From NCBI GenBank assembly GCA_937989675.1, contig CALKRK010000155.1:1-44586 (forward strand): a stretch of DNA of 44,586 bases, given 5' to 3'. The DNA is from an uncultured Arenicella sp. (GTDB taxonomy: Bacteria; Pseudomonadota; Gammaproteobacteria; Arenicellales; Arenicellaceae). The translations under genes were made by a program, and so were the position numbers. Shown piece after piece: positions 8,667-17,659 of the stretch (position 1 is the stretch's first letter; each line of letters opens with the position of its first letter). The notes below the pieces were generated by a model. That model did not search any database, was not told where the DNA came from, and was given only the letters and a program-made list of their open reading frames with translations.

Positions 8667-10056
8667 CCGTATGCAAAATGGGGTACCGAGTTCAGTTGTT
8701 ATTGTTGGCAACGATATACAATCCTTGCTGACGGCTTGTTTATTTGCGCAATCACTAAAGGCGCACGGCACAAAAATAAAACTGGTTTCGTTGTCTTCGA
8801 GCCAGGAAACTGAGTCGAGCCATATCTTATGCGATGCTAATATTTTAGCCTCTTTATCCAGTTTAGGCTTGAGTCTGGTAAAACTCAAAAACACGCAGAG
8901 TATTCGTTTTCGCTACGGCAAGTATCTCTATTTTTCTGAGGTTGAAAATGGTTTTGTTTACACCCAATCGCCTCTGGGTAAGTTGATTGATCGAGTTCAT
9001 TTTCATCACTATTTGGCTCGTCATCGTCAAAGCGGAAGGTCGGTCGATACGGATCAATATTCAGTCGCAGCAACCGCGAGCAAAGAACAGAAATTCGTTT
9101 TTCCGGAAACTCAAAGTAATCGAGATTGGGCTGAGTTTACCGCGTCGATACCCAGCTCATTGTTGATCGAGTTTCTAGTTCATTGTGCAAACAAGTTCGA
9201 GGTCGCATTTATTGAGGCTTCCACTTTGGACGTTGTAATGGATTCACAATCAGAGCAAATCACGTCTTTGATTTTATCGTCACAGCGGCGTGTTAATGCC
9301 GAATTCTATATAGATTGCACGCCAGACGGGATATTACATCATAGAGTAGGAACTAAAAGTATTGTCACACAGCATGCGGGATCAGGTTCGATCAGACTTT
9401 CGATTCAATCCAATCAATGTGCAGAATCGTATCTCGATTCCCTAAGCATTGATAAGGCGGGCTTTGTTGTTTGTAGCGGTTCAACGGAACGCACTTATCA
9501 GCGGTCTGAATTAGACAGAGGTCAAGGCGAAGAACGTACACTCTTTTATCTTTCAAAGCCTTGGCAGGCCAATTGCTTGGCTATGGGCAAAGCACAGAGT
9601 TTCATACCTGAGACTCTGGTTCCCTTGCTAAATGCCACAATAGAGAGTGTCGCGCAGTTTCTCAATTTTTTACCTGATGATCCAAGCTCTTGGCCTTACC
9701 TTCAAAAGGCCTACAACCGCCAACAGAGTGAATACTATAAATGCCTGGTTGACGCACAATTATTTCCTCTTGCCGCTCGTGACTACCTTCTTGGTCAGAA
9801 AAAGTCAGATTACTTAACAAAACGTTTATTGCATCGATTTCAGCTTTTTCATCGTACCGGACAGTTTGCGTTTTACGAGCATGACGTTCTTGAAAAAGAT
9901 CAATGGTTTAACTTAATGCAGGGCGCTGGAATTTGGCCAGAGCGATATGATTCCTTGGTTAGAAAACTAGATAATCACGAACTGAATCAGATGTTAAAAA
10001 AACATCGTCGATCAGTGCGGGAGATGGTGGATTCGATTTCCAGAATGACGAGTTGA
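8656..10056 (+). CDS. Degenerate halogenase-like protein
   Basis: 466 residues from the ATG at 8656, which overlaps the end of the halogenase gene by 11 bases; ATG 8671 is an alternative. A start at 8566 would overlap by 101 bases and is disfavoured. The fold appears to follow the preceding halogenase: a Rossmann-like start (VVIVGNDIQSLLTA), an HFHHYLARH segment, and a C-terminal W-x-x-L-x-Q-x-x-x-x-W-P-x-R-x-D block matching the neighbour. Key residues are lost: GxGxxG is G-N-D-I-Q-S, no GEAT, no W-x-W-x-I-P, and the ESTG segment is replaced (FIPETLVPLLNAT). It therefore probably lacks halogenase activity and may be a partner or regulatory subunit of its neighbour. The frame is long and intact, so it is not a decaying pseudogene. 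Confidence 0.8.
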   Translation: MGASRMQNGVPSSVVIVGNDIQSLLTACLFAQSLKAHGTKIKLVSLSSSQETESSHILCDANILASLSSLGLSLVKLKNTQSIRFRYGKYLYFSEVENGFVYTQSPLGKLIDRVHFHHYLARHRQSGRSVDTDQYSVAATASKEQKFVFPETQSNRDWAEFTASIPSSLLIEFLVHCANKFEVAFIEASTLDVVMDSQSEQITSLILSSQRRVNAEFYIDCTPDGILHHRVGTKSIVTQHAGSGSIRLSIQSNQCAESYLDSLSIDKAGFVVCSGSTERTYQRSELDRGQGEERTLFYLSKPWQANCLAMGKAQSFIPETLVPLLNATIESVAQFLNFLPDDPSSWPYLQKAYNRQQSEYYKCLVDAQLFPLAARDYLLGQKKSDYLTKRLLHRFQLFHRTGQFAFYEHDVLEKDQWFNLMQGAGIWPERYDSLVRKLDNHELNQMLKKHRRSVREMVDSISRMTS

Positions 10057-10132
10057 GCACTAATTAGAGAGATTGCTTGTTTTGTCTAATTGCAGATTTA
10101 TTTTTGAATTAACAGTGAGGTAGCAACATTTA

Positions 10133-10591
10133 ATGAACATTTTAATAAAACCTATTTTGGCTTTTTGCAGCCTAATGCTTTTAAGTTCGGGTACGACAGT
10201 CGATGCAAACGAATTCGAACAAGAAATTGAAACCAAAGTTGTTTCAGCCGATCAAAGCCACATAACGCCCTATGAAGGCAGTCAGTTTAATACGTATTTT
10301 ATCGGCCAAACAGTAGGTACCAAAAATGCCATTGCTGGCGTAGCTACGATTGAACCTAATAATGAAATTCACCCCGCTCATGAGCATGAAGAAGAGGAGT
10401 ATCTGTTGATTCTAGAAGGCTCTGGAGAATGGGAGCTGGATGGAAAAAAGTTCTCTGCTAGCTCAGGAGATATGCTCTATGTAGCTCCAGGTATTAAACA
10501 TGGCCTATTCAACTCAGGTTCAACTGTGATGAAATTCGCAGTCTGGAAGTGGAGTAGCAAAGGAGATGTTACTTCCAAAGAGAGGAAGTAA
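10133..10591 (+). CDS. Exported single-domain cupin
   Basis: 152 residues with a signal peptide (about 1-25) and one cupin_2 barrel. The first cupin motif is visible as HPAHEHEEEEYLLILEGSG (metal-ligand pattern H-x-H and a following E), and the second as a GDMLYVAPGIKHG stretch with its histidine. Such small exported cupins bind a metal and often a sugar or carboxylate ligand; no reaction can be assigned. It lies 76 bases after the degenerate halogenase and 28 bases before the ThuA gene, in the same direction, so it probably belongs to the same operon. Confidence 0.85.
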   Translation: MNILIKPILAFCSLMLLSSGTTVDANEFEQEIETKVVSADQSHITPYEGSQFNTYFIGQTVGTKNAIAGVATIEPNNEIHPAHEHEEEEYLLILEGSGEWELDGKKFSASSGDMLYVAPGIKHGLFNSGSTVMKFAVWKWSSKGDVTSKERK

Positions 10592-10619
10592 GGTGCCCAA
10601 AAATAGAGGCTAGAACATT

Positions 10620-11396
10620 GTGAATCAAACGCGCTTTTACATTTTTTCTTTTTCGCTAATCCTTTTAGTTATTACATCTATTCAACCCGTGTCTGCCAAA
10701 CAGTTTAAAGTATTGCTATTCACCAAAACGACTGAGTGGCATCATGAATCGATCCTTGATGGCGTAACGGCCATGAGGAAACTTTCCCAAAAGCATCATT
10801 TTGACTTAGAGTGGCATGAAGACGCGACTCGAATTAATGCTGAGAATTTGGCTAACTTTGATGTAATTGTATTCTTATGCACTACTGGTCAAGTTCTAGA
10901 TAATGAACAACGCGAGTCTTTGAAAGGGTTCGTGCAGTCTGGCAAAGGTTTTGTTGGCGTTCACAGTGCTGCTGATACTGAGAGTCAGTGGCCATGGTAC
11001 GGAAAATTAATTGGTCGAAATTTTATTATTCATCCTCCAGTACAGACCGCGCCCGTTAAAGTTGAGCGCCGAGATTTTTATGGTTTAGAAGGGTTTCAGG
11101 ACACTTTTCTATGGACTGACGAATGGTATGACTTTGGCCCGGAAAATGTCTCCGGCCTCAACTATTTATTGTCTATCAATGAGCGCGATTACGACACTAA
11201 ATCTGATTGGGGAGATCGAAAAGGCAATGGAATGCGAGGCTTTCACCCTCTAGCTTGGTTTCATGAGTTCGATGGTGGGCGCTCGTTTTACACGTCTTTA
11301 GGTCATTTGCCCGAGTCATATCGTGACCAACGGTTCACCGAGCACTTGTACGGTGGAATTTTCTGGGCGGCAACGGGAAAACGTCCTCAGCCCTAG
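10620..11396 (+). CDS. Exported ThuA-domain protein
   Basis: 258 residues from a GTG start preceded by AGAGG ten bases upstream. A signal peptide (about 1-26, ending VSA) is followed by a ThuA / trehalose-utilisation fold, a class I glutamine-amidotransferase-like domain. Visible family motifs are KTTEWHHESILDG, the GFVGVHSAADTE strand-loop and a final HLYGGIFWA. Substrates of ThuA proteins are largely unknown; some act on keto-sugars. It is the last gene of the operon begun at 6212. Confidence 0.88.
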   Translation: MNQTRFYIFSFSLILLVITSIQPVSAKQFKVLLFTKTTEWHHESILDGVTAMRKLSQKHHFDLEWHEDATRINAENLANFDVIVFLCTTGQVLDNEQRESLKGFVQSGKGFVGVHSAADTESQWPWYGKLIGRNFIIHPPVQTAPVKVERRDFYGLEGFQDTFLWTDEWYDFGPENVSGLNYLLSINERDYDTKSDWGDRKGNGMRGFHPLAWFHEFDGGRSFYTSLGHLPESYRDQRFTEHLYGGIFWAATGKRPQP

Positions 11397-11740
11397 GTTT
11401 CGTTGCTCTTATCAATCCGCTAAAAATACCTGAAACCTTAGTTTACGCGAGGCATGAATTGATCTAGCAATAGCAGCGCTCAAGCCGCTGTTTATATCTC
11501 CAGCAATGTTTATGTACTGAAGCTCAAACGTTATGAAGCGATCAAACTGGCGGTAATGAAGGGTGGTTCTAAACTAACGAGCGTTCAATTAGGTTTCCGT
11601 CGCATAAGAGTTTCTTTCGTTGTTAATAGGGACATCTGATTAAGGAGCATTCGTCAAAAAGGATAGGGCTTCGTGTATTCATAATTTCTTTAGAAACTTG
11701 GCTAAACGAGTTCATAAGCATTTTTATGCTCATAAATGTA
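11397..11740. other. Intergenic region upstream of the GH10 promoter
   Basis: This stretch lies between the ThuA gene and the GH10 promoter. A ~60-codon open segment near 11460-11640 lacks a good start and resembles nothing I know. A weak inverted repeat (CTAGGTTTC near 11393 with GAAACCTTAG near 11431) has a loop too long for a typical terminator. I see no supportable gene. Confidence 0.45.
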
Positions 11741-11768
11741 TTGATCATATAGTCATATGGACTATAAT
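11741..11768 (+). promoter_or_regulatory. Predicted sigma70-type promoter of the GH10 gene
   Basis: TTGATC (11741-11746) and a perfect TATAAT (11763-11768) are 16 bases apart. Palindrome D fills the space between them and overlaps the -10, the geometry of a repressor operator. The start codon lies 49 bases downstream of the -10. Confidence 0.6.
11748..11766. promoter_or_regulatory. Operator-like palindrome D (GH10 gene)
   Basis: TATAGTCAT-A-TGGACTATA, two mismatches between arms. It lies 51 bases upstream of the GH10 start and within the predicted promoter. Confidence 0.72.
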
Positions 11769-11817
11769 AAGAGGGCATGAATATCATAACTAAAACAAAT
11801 TTCTTAACGAGGGGTTT

Positions 11818-14800
11818 ATGTCCACAAAAATTGTTCTATTGATCGGCTTCATCGTGACGTTCTGCACGGGAACAACGGCCGCAACAGCATCACAGGAGGC
11901 GGCGTATCAAAGGGTGGGCGCTGAACATTTTAGTGCCTGGAATAATCCGCTGATCTGGAAGCGCTTCAAGCGTTATTTTGGATGGAAGCGGGTAGATTCA
12001 ATTGCGTCTGCGGCTGATCGCAGTGGCCGGCTGGCCGGCGCAGCGGTGAGTCAGGCACCATTTCAGGCAGACGAAGACTACCTGAATATATTGAACAAGG
12101 AGTTCAACTATATTACCCCGGAAAATGTCGCGAAGTGGGGCGAACTCCAACCAAATAACTCGAACGAGTGGAGTTTCGAAGCAACCGACGCGATGCTCGA
12201 AAGTAGCGAGCAAAACAATCAACTGTTTAAGGGGCATGCCCTAGTTTGGCACGTTCAGCTGCCTAGTTTTATTAATGATGATCTAACAGCCAACGAGCTG
12301 AAGGTTCTTACCGACACCCATATCACGACTGTCTTGAACCGCTACGCGGGCAGAATCTATTCGTGGGACGTTGTTAATGAGGCCATTTCTGACGGCGAAG
12401 AAGTGTATCGAGACTCAGTGTTTTTGAGCAAATTGGGAACTGATTTTATCGCGGACGCTTTCCACACAGCTAAAGCTGCCGACCCATTTGCGCAACTTTA
12501 CTACAATGACTATGGAATTGAGCGAATCAACACCAAATCAGATAAAGTTTACGCCGTTCTCAAAGAATTGGTTGAAGCTGGTGCACCAATAGATGGCATC
12601 GGTTTTCAAATGCACTTGGATGCAAACTTTGCACCCTCGGTAGACCAAATGGTGGAGAACTTTGAACGCTTTACCGCATTAGGGCTCACGGTAAATGTCA
12701 GCGAGCTCGACGTTCGCACTGCCAATTTACCTTGGGACAAAGCGACCAATTTGGCGATTCAAAAACAGGTGTATCATCGTGTTGTCGACGCGTGTATGCG
12801 AGTTCCCGATTGTGAAGGTGTGACTACATGGGGATTTACGGATAAACATTCCTGGATTGACTCGACCTTTGCGCCAGATGACCCACTTCAGTACGACGAA
12901 TCTTATGAGAGAAAGCCTGCGTATTACGGCATGGTAGACGGATTCTTAGGGCTTGACTCTGAACCATTGGGAACGTTACCAAACTTGATCGCAAACAGCA
13001 GCTTTGAGGTCGGAACGGATGGTTGGTTTGCCTCTGGCGGCGGTACCTTAAAAACAATACGCAGTCAGCGTGTTCATGGTCGCTACAGGCAGACTGGTAG
13101 TAGATCTTTACTGATTAAAAATCGGACTGAAACTTTTCATGGCCCAGCGTATGATTTATTAAGCGTGCTACGGCCTAATCAAACCTATGATGTGTCTTCA
13201 TTGGTAAGCATTAGAGGTACCCGGCGCGGTGCAATCAGTGCGTCTGTCCAACTTCAGTGCGTTGGTGAGGAGTCACAGTTTGTGCAAGCAGGTACAGTGA
13301 CTGCGAAAAAATGGAGATGGCGCGACCTAGAAGGTGAATTCACCACTCCTGATTGTGAGCTTGAGGTAGCGAATTTGTATTTCGAGAGCCCAATTACGCG
13401 CGCTAAGCTTATTTTAGACAACCCAGCGGTACGCGCTCGTGAGCTAGTCGTTGCACCAAACCCAAATTTAGGACCAAATGTTCTCACTAATGGCGGTTTT
13501 GAATCCGGCACGGATACTTGGTTTGGGTTTGATACAGCAACCGTAGAAACCAGCGATCAAGAACCTTTCGCAGGCCTTGCGGCTGGCTTTGCCACAAACC
13601 GAGTCGCGGAGTTTGACGGCTTTGCTACGAGCTTGCTTGGCTTAGTTGTTCCCGGAGAACAATACCAGTTAACTTCGCGAACTAAGGTCAGCGGTGTAAA
13701 CCAAGCGCAAGTCAAGGCAACGTTAAGAGCTGATTGCCCAACAGGACCTCAATTCTTGGGCATCGCTGGTGCAGTTGCAAATGAGCAAACTTGGTCTTTA
13801 CTAACCGGTACTATTCAGATCCCAAATTGTGAGGCGTCAGATTTAGTATTGTATTTTGAAGGCCCCGATGCTGCGGTTGATTTGCGTCTTGATGAAGTCT
13901 ATCTGCAACAAGACCTGACTGAACCTTCTTCTAATATCATTGGAAACTCTGATTTTGAAGGTAACGCGGATGGCTGGTTTGCATTTGGTAGTGCCTTTCT
14001 CTCAACGACTTCAGAATTCGCATATCAGGGTTCTCAAAGTTTATTGGCGACAAACCGTACGCAGAATTTTGAAGGTCCTGCAATCGGCTTGGGTAACGTT
14101 CTGATCCCGGGTGAAGCATACAGCTTTACCGGTTTTACTCGTATAAGAAATGCCGCGTCGGCTGAGGTGCGTGCTACTCTTCAACTTAAGTGTGCGAGTG
14201 ATGTTGCAGAGCAGTATCTAGGTGTTGCGAGCACCACAGCAAACGAATTAGATTGGTCTGAATTGGCGGGCAGTGTTGTAATTCCCGCGTGCGAAATCGA
14301 GTACGCGAACCTATTTGTAGAAGGCCCTGATTCAGGAATCGATATTGCTATTGATGCGTTGACAATGGAAGTGGACTCGGGTGGCAACCCACCAGTAGGT
14401 GGCAATTTGGTTGGGAATTCTGGCTTTGAAGAAGGCGCTACAGCACCGTGGTTTGGTTTTGGCGGCGCTCTAATTGAAGTGACAACAGCGCAGGCATTTG
14501 CTGGTCAGTTCAGCTTGATTGCGACAAACCGAACTCAGAGCTTTGAAGGCCCGGCTGTAGATTTAGTTGGAGTGGTCACTGGAGGAGAAACCTATAGTGT
14601 TGGCGCTCAAGTCAGAGTGAGTGGTTCAAACAGTGCACCTGTCTCCGCTACCGTACAAACAGTGTGTGCCGATGGTTCTGAGGAGTTCAGCGGCACGGCC
14701 AGCGTTACCGCGACAGATTCACAGTGGACAGCCTTGTCGGGTGAGATAACCCTACCCAGTTGCGACGCTACGGCTCAGCGCTTGTACTTTCAAGGGGCTG

Positions 14801-15306
14801 ATGCGGGAGTTGATATACTGATTGATGAGGTACAAGTATCGCTTGTCGTTGCGAGTAGCAATTTAGTTTTGAATGGCGATTTTGAAAATGGCACTGACAA
14901 CTGGTTTGGTTTCGGAGGGGCCGTTTTGGCAACTGTAGATCAAGATCCTCACGAAGGTCTCTTAAGCCTTATTGCAACCAACAGGACTGCTGGGTTTGAA
15001 GGGCCTGCGACTGACTTAATAGGCCGTGTAGACCCAGCATCAACTTACAGCATCAGTGCTCAGCTCAAAGTTTCAGGTATAGACATGGCCGACGTAAGCG
15101 CTACCATCCAAACCGTTTGTGAGGATGGAACTGAACAGTTTAATGGTACGGGTTCAGTCAGTGCGAGCAATTCAAATTGGATTGCCTTGTCTGGTGATAT
15201 AACCTTACCTGATTGCGCAGCTACGGCTCAGCGGCTCTATTTTCAGGGCCCTGATGGTGGCATAGATATCTTATTAGATTCAGTCGAAGTCGTATTGGCT
15301 CAGTAA
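11818..15306 (+). CDS. Secreted GH10 endo-xylanase with five C-terminal CBM22-like modules
   Basis: 1162 residues: signal peptide (about 1-24), GH10 domain (about 60-380), then five tandem beta-sandwich modules (about 388-540, 552-698, 705-852, 862-1010, 1013-1162). The catalytic acid/base is E188 in WDVVNEAI and the nucleophile E296 in VSELDVR. Modules share the NRT-x-x-FEGPA-x-DL and LYF-x-GP-x-x-x-(V/I)D-I motifs with the two modules of the GH8 enzyme, and each has a cysteine pair (481/513, 640/671, 792/825, 950/982, 1101/1133) likely to form a disulphide. The first module is the most diverged. CBM22 modules are more usual N-terminal to GH10; five C-terminal copies are notable. It would cut xylan backbone outside the cell. 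Confidence 0.96.
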   Translation: MSTKIVLLIGFIVTFCTGTTAATASQEAAYQRVGAEHFSAWNNPLIWKRFKRYFGWKRVDSIASAADRSGRLAGAAVSQAPFQADEDYLNILNKEFNYITPENVAKWGELQPNNSNEWSFEATDAMLESSEQNNQLFKGHALVWHVQLPSFINDDLTANELKVLTDTHITTVLNRYAGRIYSWDVVNEAISDGEEVYRDSVFLSKLGTDFIADAFHTAKAADPFAQLYYNDYGIERINTKSDKVYAVLKELVEAGAPIDGIGFQMHLDANFAPSVDQMVENFERFTALGLTVNVSELDVRTANLPWDKATNLAIQKQVYHRVVDACMRVPDCEGVTTWGFTDKHSWIDSTFAPDDPLQYDESYERKPAYYGMVDGFLGLDSEPLGTLPNLIANSSFEVGTDGWFASGGGTLKTIRSQRVHGRYRQTGSRSLLIKNRTETFHGPAYDLLSVLRPNQTYDVSSLVSIRGTRRGAISASVQLQCVGEESQFVQAGTVTAKKWRWRDLEGEFTTPDCELEVANLYFESPITRAKLILDNPAVRARELVVAPNPNLGPNVLTNGGFESGTDTWFGFDTATVETSDQEPFAGLAAGFATNRVAEFDGFATSLLGLVVPGEQYQLTSRTKVSGVNQAQVKATLRADCPTGPQFLGIAGAVANEQTWSLLTGTIQIPNCEASDLVLYFEGPDAAVDLRLDEVYLQQDLTEPSSNIIGNSDFEGNADGWFAFGSAFLSTTSEFAYQGSQSLLATNRTQNFEGPAIGLGNVLIPGEAYSFTGFTRIRNAASAEVRATLQLKCASDVAEQYLGVASTTANELDWSELAGSVVIPACEIEYANLFVEGPDSGIDIAIDALTMEVDSGGNPPVGGNLVGNSGFEEGATAPWFGFGGALIEVTTAQAFAGQFSLIATNRTQSFEGPAVDLVGVVTGGETYSVGAQVRVSGSNSAPVSATVQTVCADGSEEFSGTASVTATDSQWTALSGEITLPSCDATAQRLYFQGADAGVDILIDEVQVSLVVASSNLVLNGDFENGTDNWFGFGGAVLATVDQDPHEGLLSLIATNRTAGFEGPATDLIGRVDPASTYSISAQLKVSGIDMADVSATIQTVCEDGTEQFNGTGSVSASNSNWIALSGDITLPDCAATAQRLYFQGPDGGIDILLDSVEVVLAQ

Positions 15307-15377
15307 GATAGTATTATTGTTAGAGGGCCGGGGCTCTCGAATTCATCGGTCATTGATACCAATGAATGAGTTGTAAC

Positions 15378-15440
15378 TTAGTGCTCAAAGCATCAGCTAA
15401 TTCTTTATCCAGCTGGTACTTTGGGCACTAAAAGTTTTAC
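15378..15440 (+). terminator. Imperfect terminator hairpin after the GH10 gene
   Basis: A 21-base arm at 15378-15398 pairs with 15411-15431 with one mismatch and two G-U pairs around a 12-base AT-rich loop. It is followed by AAGTTTTACT, a short T-run. It starts 72 bases after the GH10 stop. Confidence 0.6.
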
Positions 15441-15949
15441 TATTCAGGAAGTTAAGCCATATTGCTAGGCATCTGCGAATAGAGGTCATCAAAGTCGACG
15501 ACGAAAGTTATTGTCAAGTACAACAAAATTAGGCGTTTGATAAAATCATCTAATCTGGATTTGGCCGGCCAAGAACGTGTTTGTTAGAAAAAAAGGTCGA
15601 TTTGCGACACTCTGGTACTCCTTTGGATATGCACCAAGTCTAATAACTCTGGCTTGAAGACTTTCTTCTGCCGTCAAATCTATCTGGCTGCGAAACTTCC
15701 GCGACGCACTGGTCTTTATCAATAAGCGGTTTAAACGCCTTTGAGAACTTATTGTGTCGAGATGCTGACACTGCGATACACATCTCAAAGTTCGGGAAAG
15801 TCGGCCGTCCCTATATGGTTGACGTGCATTCTGGATTGAGGAAGAGCCAGAGGCTGAGACATGAGTATGATTTTCTTGGTACGCTAGACGAGAGTTAAGT
15901 GCTTTCGCGAGTGCTTTTCTTGAGGTAGTTAAACGAGTGAAATGTCTAC

Positions 15950-15982
15950 CGCGTAGCTCACTTTTTCAGAGTGCGCTACGCG
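15950..15982. terminator. Stem-loop downstream of the transporter gene
   Basis: CGCGTAGCTCACT (15950-15962) pairs with AGTGCGCTACGCG (15970-15982) with one mismatch and a 7-base loop. It is 46 bases past the stop of the leftward transporter gene. Neither strand has a clear T-tract after the stem, so it may stabilise the mRNA end rather than terminate transcription. Confidence 0.4.
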
Positions 15983-16028
15983 AATCTATTCTTCTATTTA
16001 ACTCTGCACAAGACAACAAAGCTTATTA

Positions 16029-17462
16029 TTACGTTGACGCTCTGGATTGTATCTCTTTTTGAATCTGAATGAGCCTGCTGCTCGTTAAGCTATACAAAAA
16101 GCAGCATACTAATACTGCAAAACATACGCCTGCTGGGATGATTGATAGAATAAGAGAAATCCCGTTTAAGGCACTTTCAGGCTGGACCTGCTCTACCTTG
16201 TCGATAGGCTCCGCATACTCGAATAGAGTCAGTAATTTTCCTAAGAGAAATCCTCCAATGGCTGCCCCGAACTTTAGCGCAAATAAGTGGCCTGAGAAGG
16301 TCATTGCTGTTGCACGGGAGCCGTTGACATACTCTCCCCAATCGACTGTATCAGCGGTCATCGCAAAGACTAATACAATCATCATTATGTGAAAGTAGCC
16401 CCCAAGCGTGTTTAATATTATCGCCATCCAAAGCATATCGCTTTGGACGAAATACAGGCCAATTGACGTGACGATAAAGCACAGTGCGGCAAACTTCATG
16501 ATTACGGTTTTACACAAAGTTCTCGTTAGAAATATAGTCGTGATGGCGCCAACGATGGAGCCCAATGTACCTACGGTCATGATTGCTGTCCCGAGGCTAT
16601 TGGGGTTACATGCGTCATAACTGACCAGCAATAAATCGATTGTTTCGCCATTTGAACAAGATAAAAAGTACTTTGCGTAATACATGACTATGCCGCCACG
16701 TAATACGGCGATAACCAGTAGAAAAAACGTGGCGACAGCTACGATCGCCCATTCTCGATTACTCTTTAGTAAAACCCAAAAGTCGGAAAATATTCCTTTA
16801 ATGGAATCAAGAATTGTTGATTCGTTCCTAGATTCTTCGCTTTCTAGGCGTTCCTTTGTAGAAATAAAACACAAAAAGAAACATATAAGTGCTACGACCG
16901 ATAGCACCATCATTGCGTAAGTGAAGCCGGTTTGGTCATTTCCATTCCCCAAACGTTCAACTAACGAGAGTAGAGTGGCACTAACAATAAAGTTTCCTAC
17001 CATGGCCATGGCAAAACGGTAGCCTTGAATTTCACCTCGCTCGTTCGGGTCGGCTGTCATTACCCCTCCTAAGGCGCCATAGGGAATATTGATAGCGGTA
17101 TAGGCTGCACGGAGCAATATATGCGTTACATAGGCGTATATTATTTTTTGAGGTACTGTTAAATCGGGAGTGGTGAAAGCCAATACGGCGAAGATGCCAT
17201 ACGGTATGGCCATCCAAATCAGGTAAGGACGATATTTTCCCCATCGGGTTCTCGTTCTGTCAGCTATACCCCCCATAATCGGGTCAGTAACCATATCAAA
17301 GAGGGTGACGACTAACATTAGTGTTCCTGCCACGGCCGCCGTTATACCAAAAACATCGGTATAGAAATACATGGCGAAACTCATAACAACCTGCCAAACA
17401 ATGTTGCTGGCGGTATCCCCGAACCCGTAACCCATCTTCTCCTGTATTGATAATCTAATCAT
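16029..17462 (-). CDS. GPH-family sugar:cation symporter (xylose or xyloside)
   Basis: 477 residues with about twelve hydrophobic segments, an inner-membrane protein. The N-terminal KMGYGFGDTASNIVW and the following TDPIMGGIADRTRTRWGKYRPY loop are signatures of the glycoside-pentoside-hexuronide (MFS_2) family, which includes XynT/XylP- and MelB-type transporters. It diverges from xylB, with operator-like palindrome E in the shared 197-base intergenic region, so the natural substrate is xylose or short xylosides. The exact sugar and the coupling ion cannot be read from the sequence. Confidence 0.92.
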   Translation of the reverse strand: MIRLSIQEKMGYGFGDTASNIVWQVVMSFAMYFYTDVFGITAAVAGTLMLVVTLFDMVTDPIMGGIADRTRTRWGKYRPYLIWMAIPYGIFAVLAFTTPDLTVPQKIIYAYVTHILLRAAYTAINIPYGALGGVMTADPNERGEIQGYRFAMAMVGNFIVSATLLSLVERLGNGNDQTGFTYAMMVLSVVALICFFLCFISTKERLESEESRNESTILDSIKGIFSDFWVLLKSNREWAIVAVATFFLLVIAVLRGGIVMYYAKYFLSCSNGETIDLLLVSYDACNPNSLGTAIMTVGTLGSIVGAITTIFLTRTLCKTVIMKFAALCFIVTSIGLYFVQSDMLWMAIILNTLGGYFHIMMIVLVFAMTADTVDWGEYVNGSRATAMTFSGHLFALKFGAAIGGFLLGKLLTLFEYAEPIDKVEQVQPESALNGISLILSIIPAGVCFAVLVCCFLYSLTSSRLIQIQKEIQSRAST

Positions 17463-17546
17463 TTTTGATTTCTTATTTGCGTTTTATAAGTTGTGTGGCA
17501 ACTCACAACACGCTTTTAGCAAGAGCATTATGAGCAATCGACGAAT

Positions 17547-17575
17547 TTGACCACAATATATCATATATTCAAAAT
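17547..17575 (+). promoter_or_regulatory. Possible promoter for xylB-xylA-Nudix
   Basis: TTGACC (17547-17552) and CAAAAT (17570-17575) are 17 bases apart and overlap palindrome E. The -10 is a 4/6 match, so this is a weak prediction. On the opposite strand TATAGT inside the palindrome could serve as the -10 of the transporter gene. Confidence 0.35.
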
Positions 17576-17592
17576 GACTATATGATATATTG
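17554..17592. promoter_or_regulatory. Operator-like palindrome E (transporter / xylB divergent promoter)
   Basis: CAATATATCATATA (17554-17567) and TATATGATATATTG (17579-17592) are exact reverse complements around an 11-base centre, and the core 17564-17582 follows the common pattern (TATATTCAA-A-ATGACTATA). It lies 91 bases from the transporter start and 67 bases from the xylB start, suitable for controlling both. Confidence 0.78.
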
Positions 17593-17659
17593 TCGACACA
17601 ATTAACATGGTTGGCGATGATTTCACTTCAACCTACATAGCTATTACTACTTACTATAG

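Larger units (their letters stand above)
15307..16028. other. Long intergenic region between convergent genes
   Basis: About 720 bases between the ends of the GH10 gene and the transporter gene. It holds two stem-loops (15378-15440 and 15950-15982). Short open segments in several frames between 15540 and 15900 are interrupted by stops and show no recognisable domain. It may be the remains of an old gene, but I cannot identify one. Confidence 0.5.

Noticed and set aside
11460-11640. About 60 open codons upstream of the GH10 promoter
   Set aside because: Preceded by in-frame stops with no proper start codon, and no similarity that I recognise.
15546-15788. Leftward 80-codon open frame in the gap between the GH10 and transporter genes
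   Set aside because: No recognisable domain, biased composition or start signal; it may be chance or an old relic.
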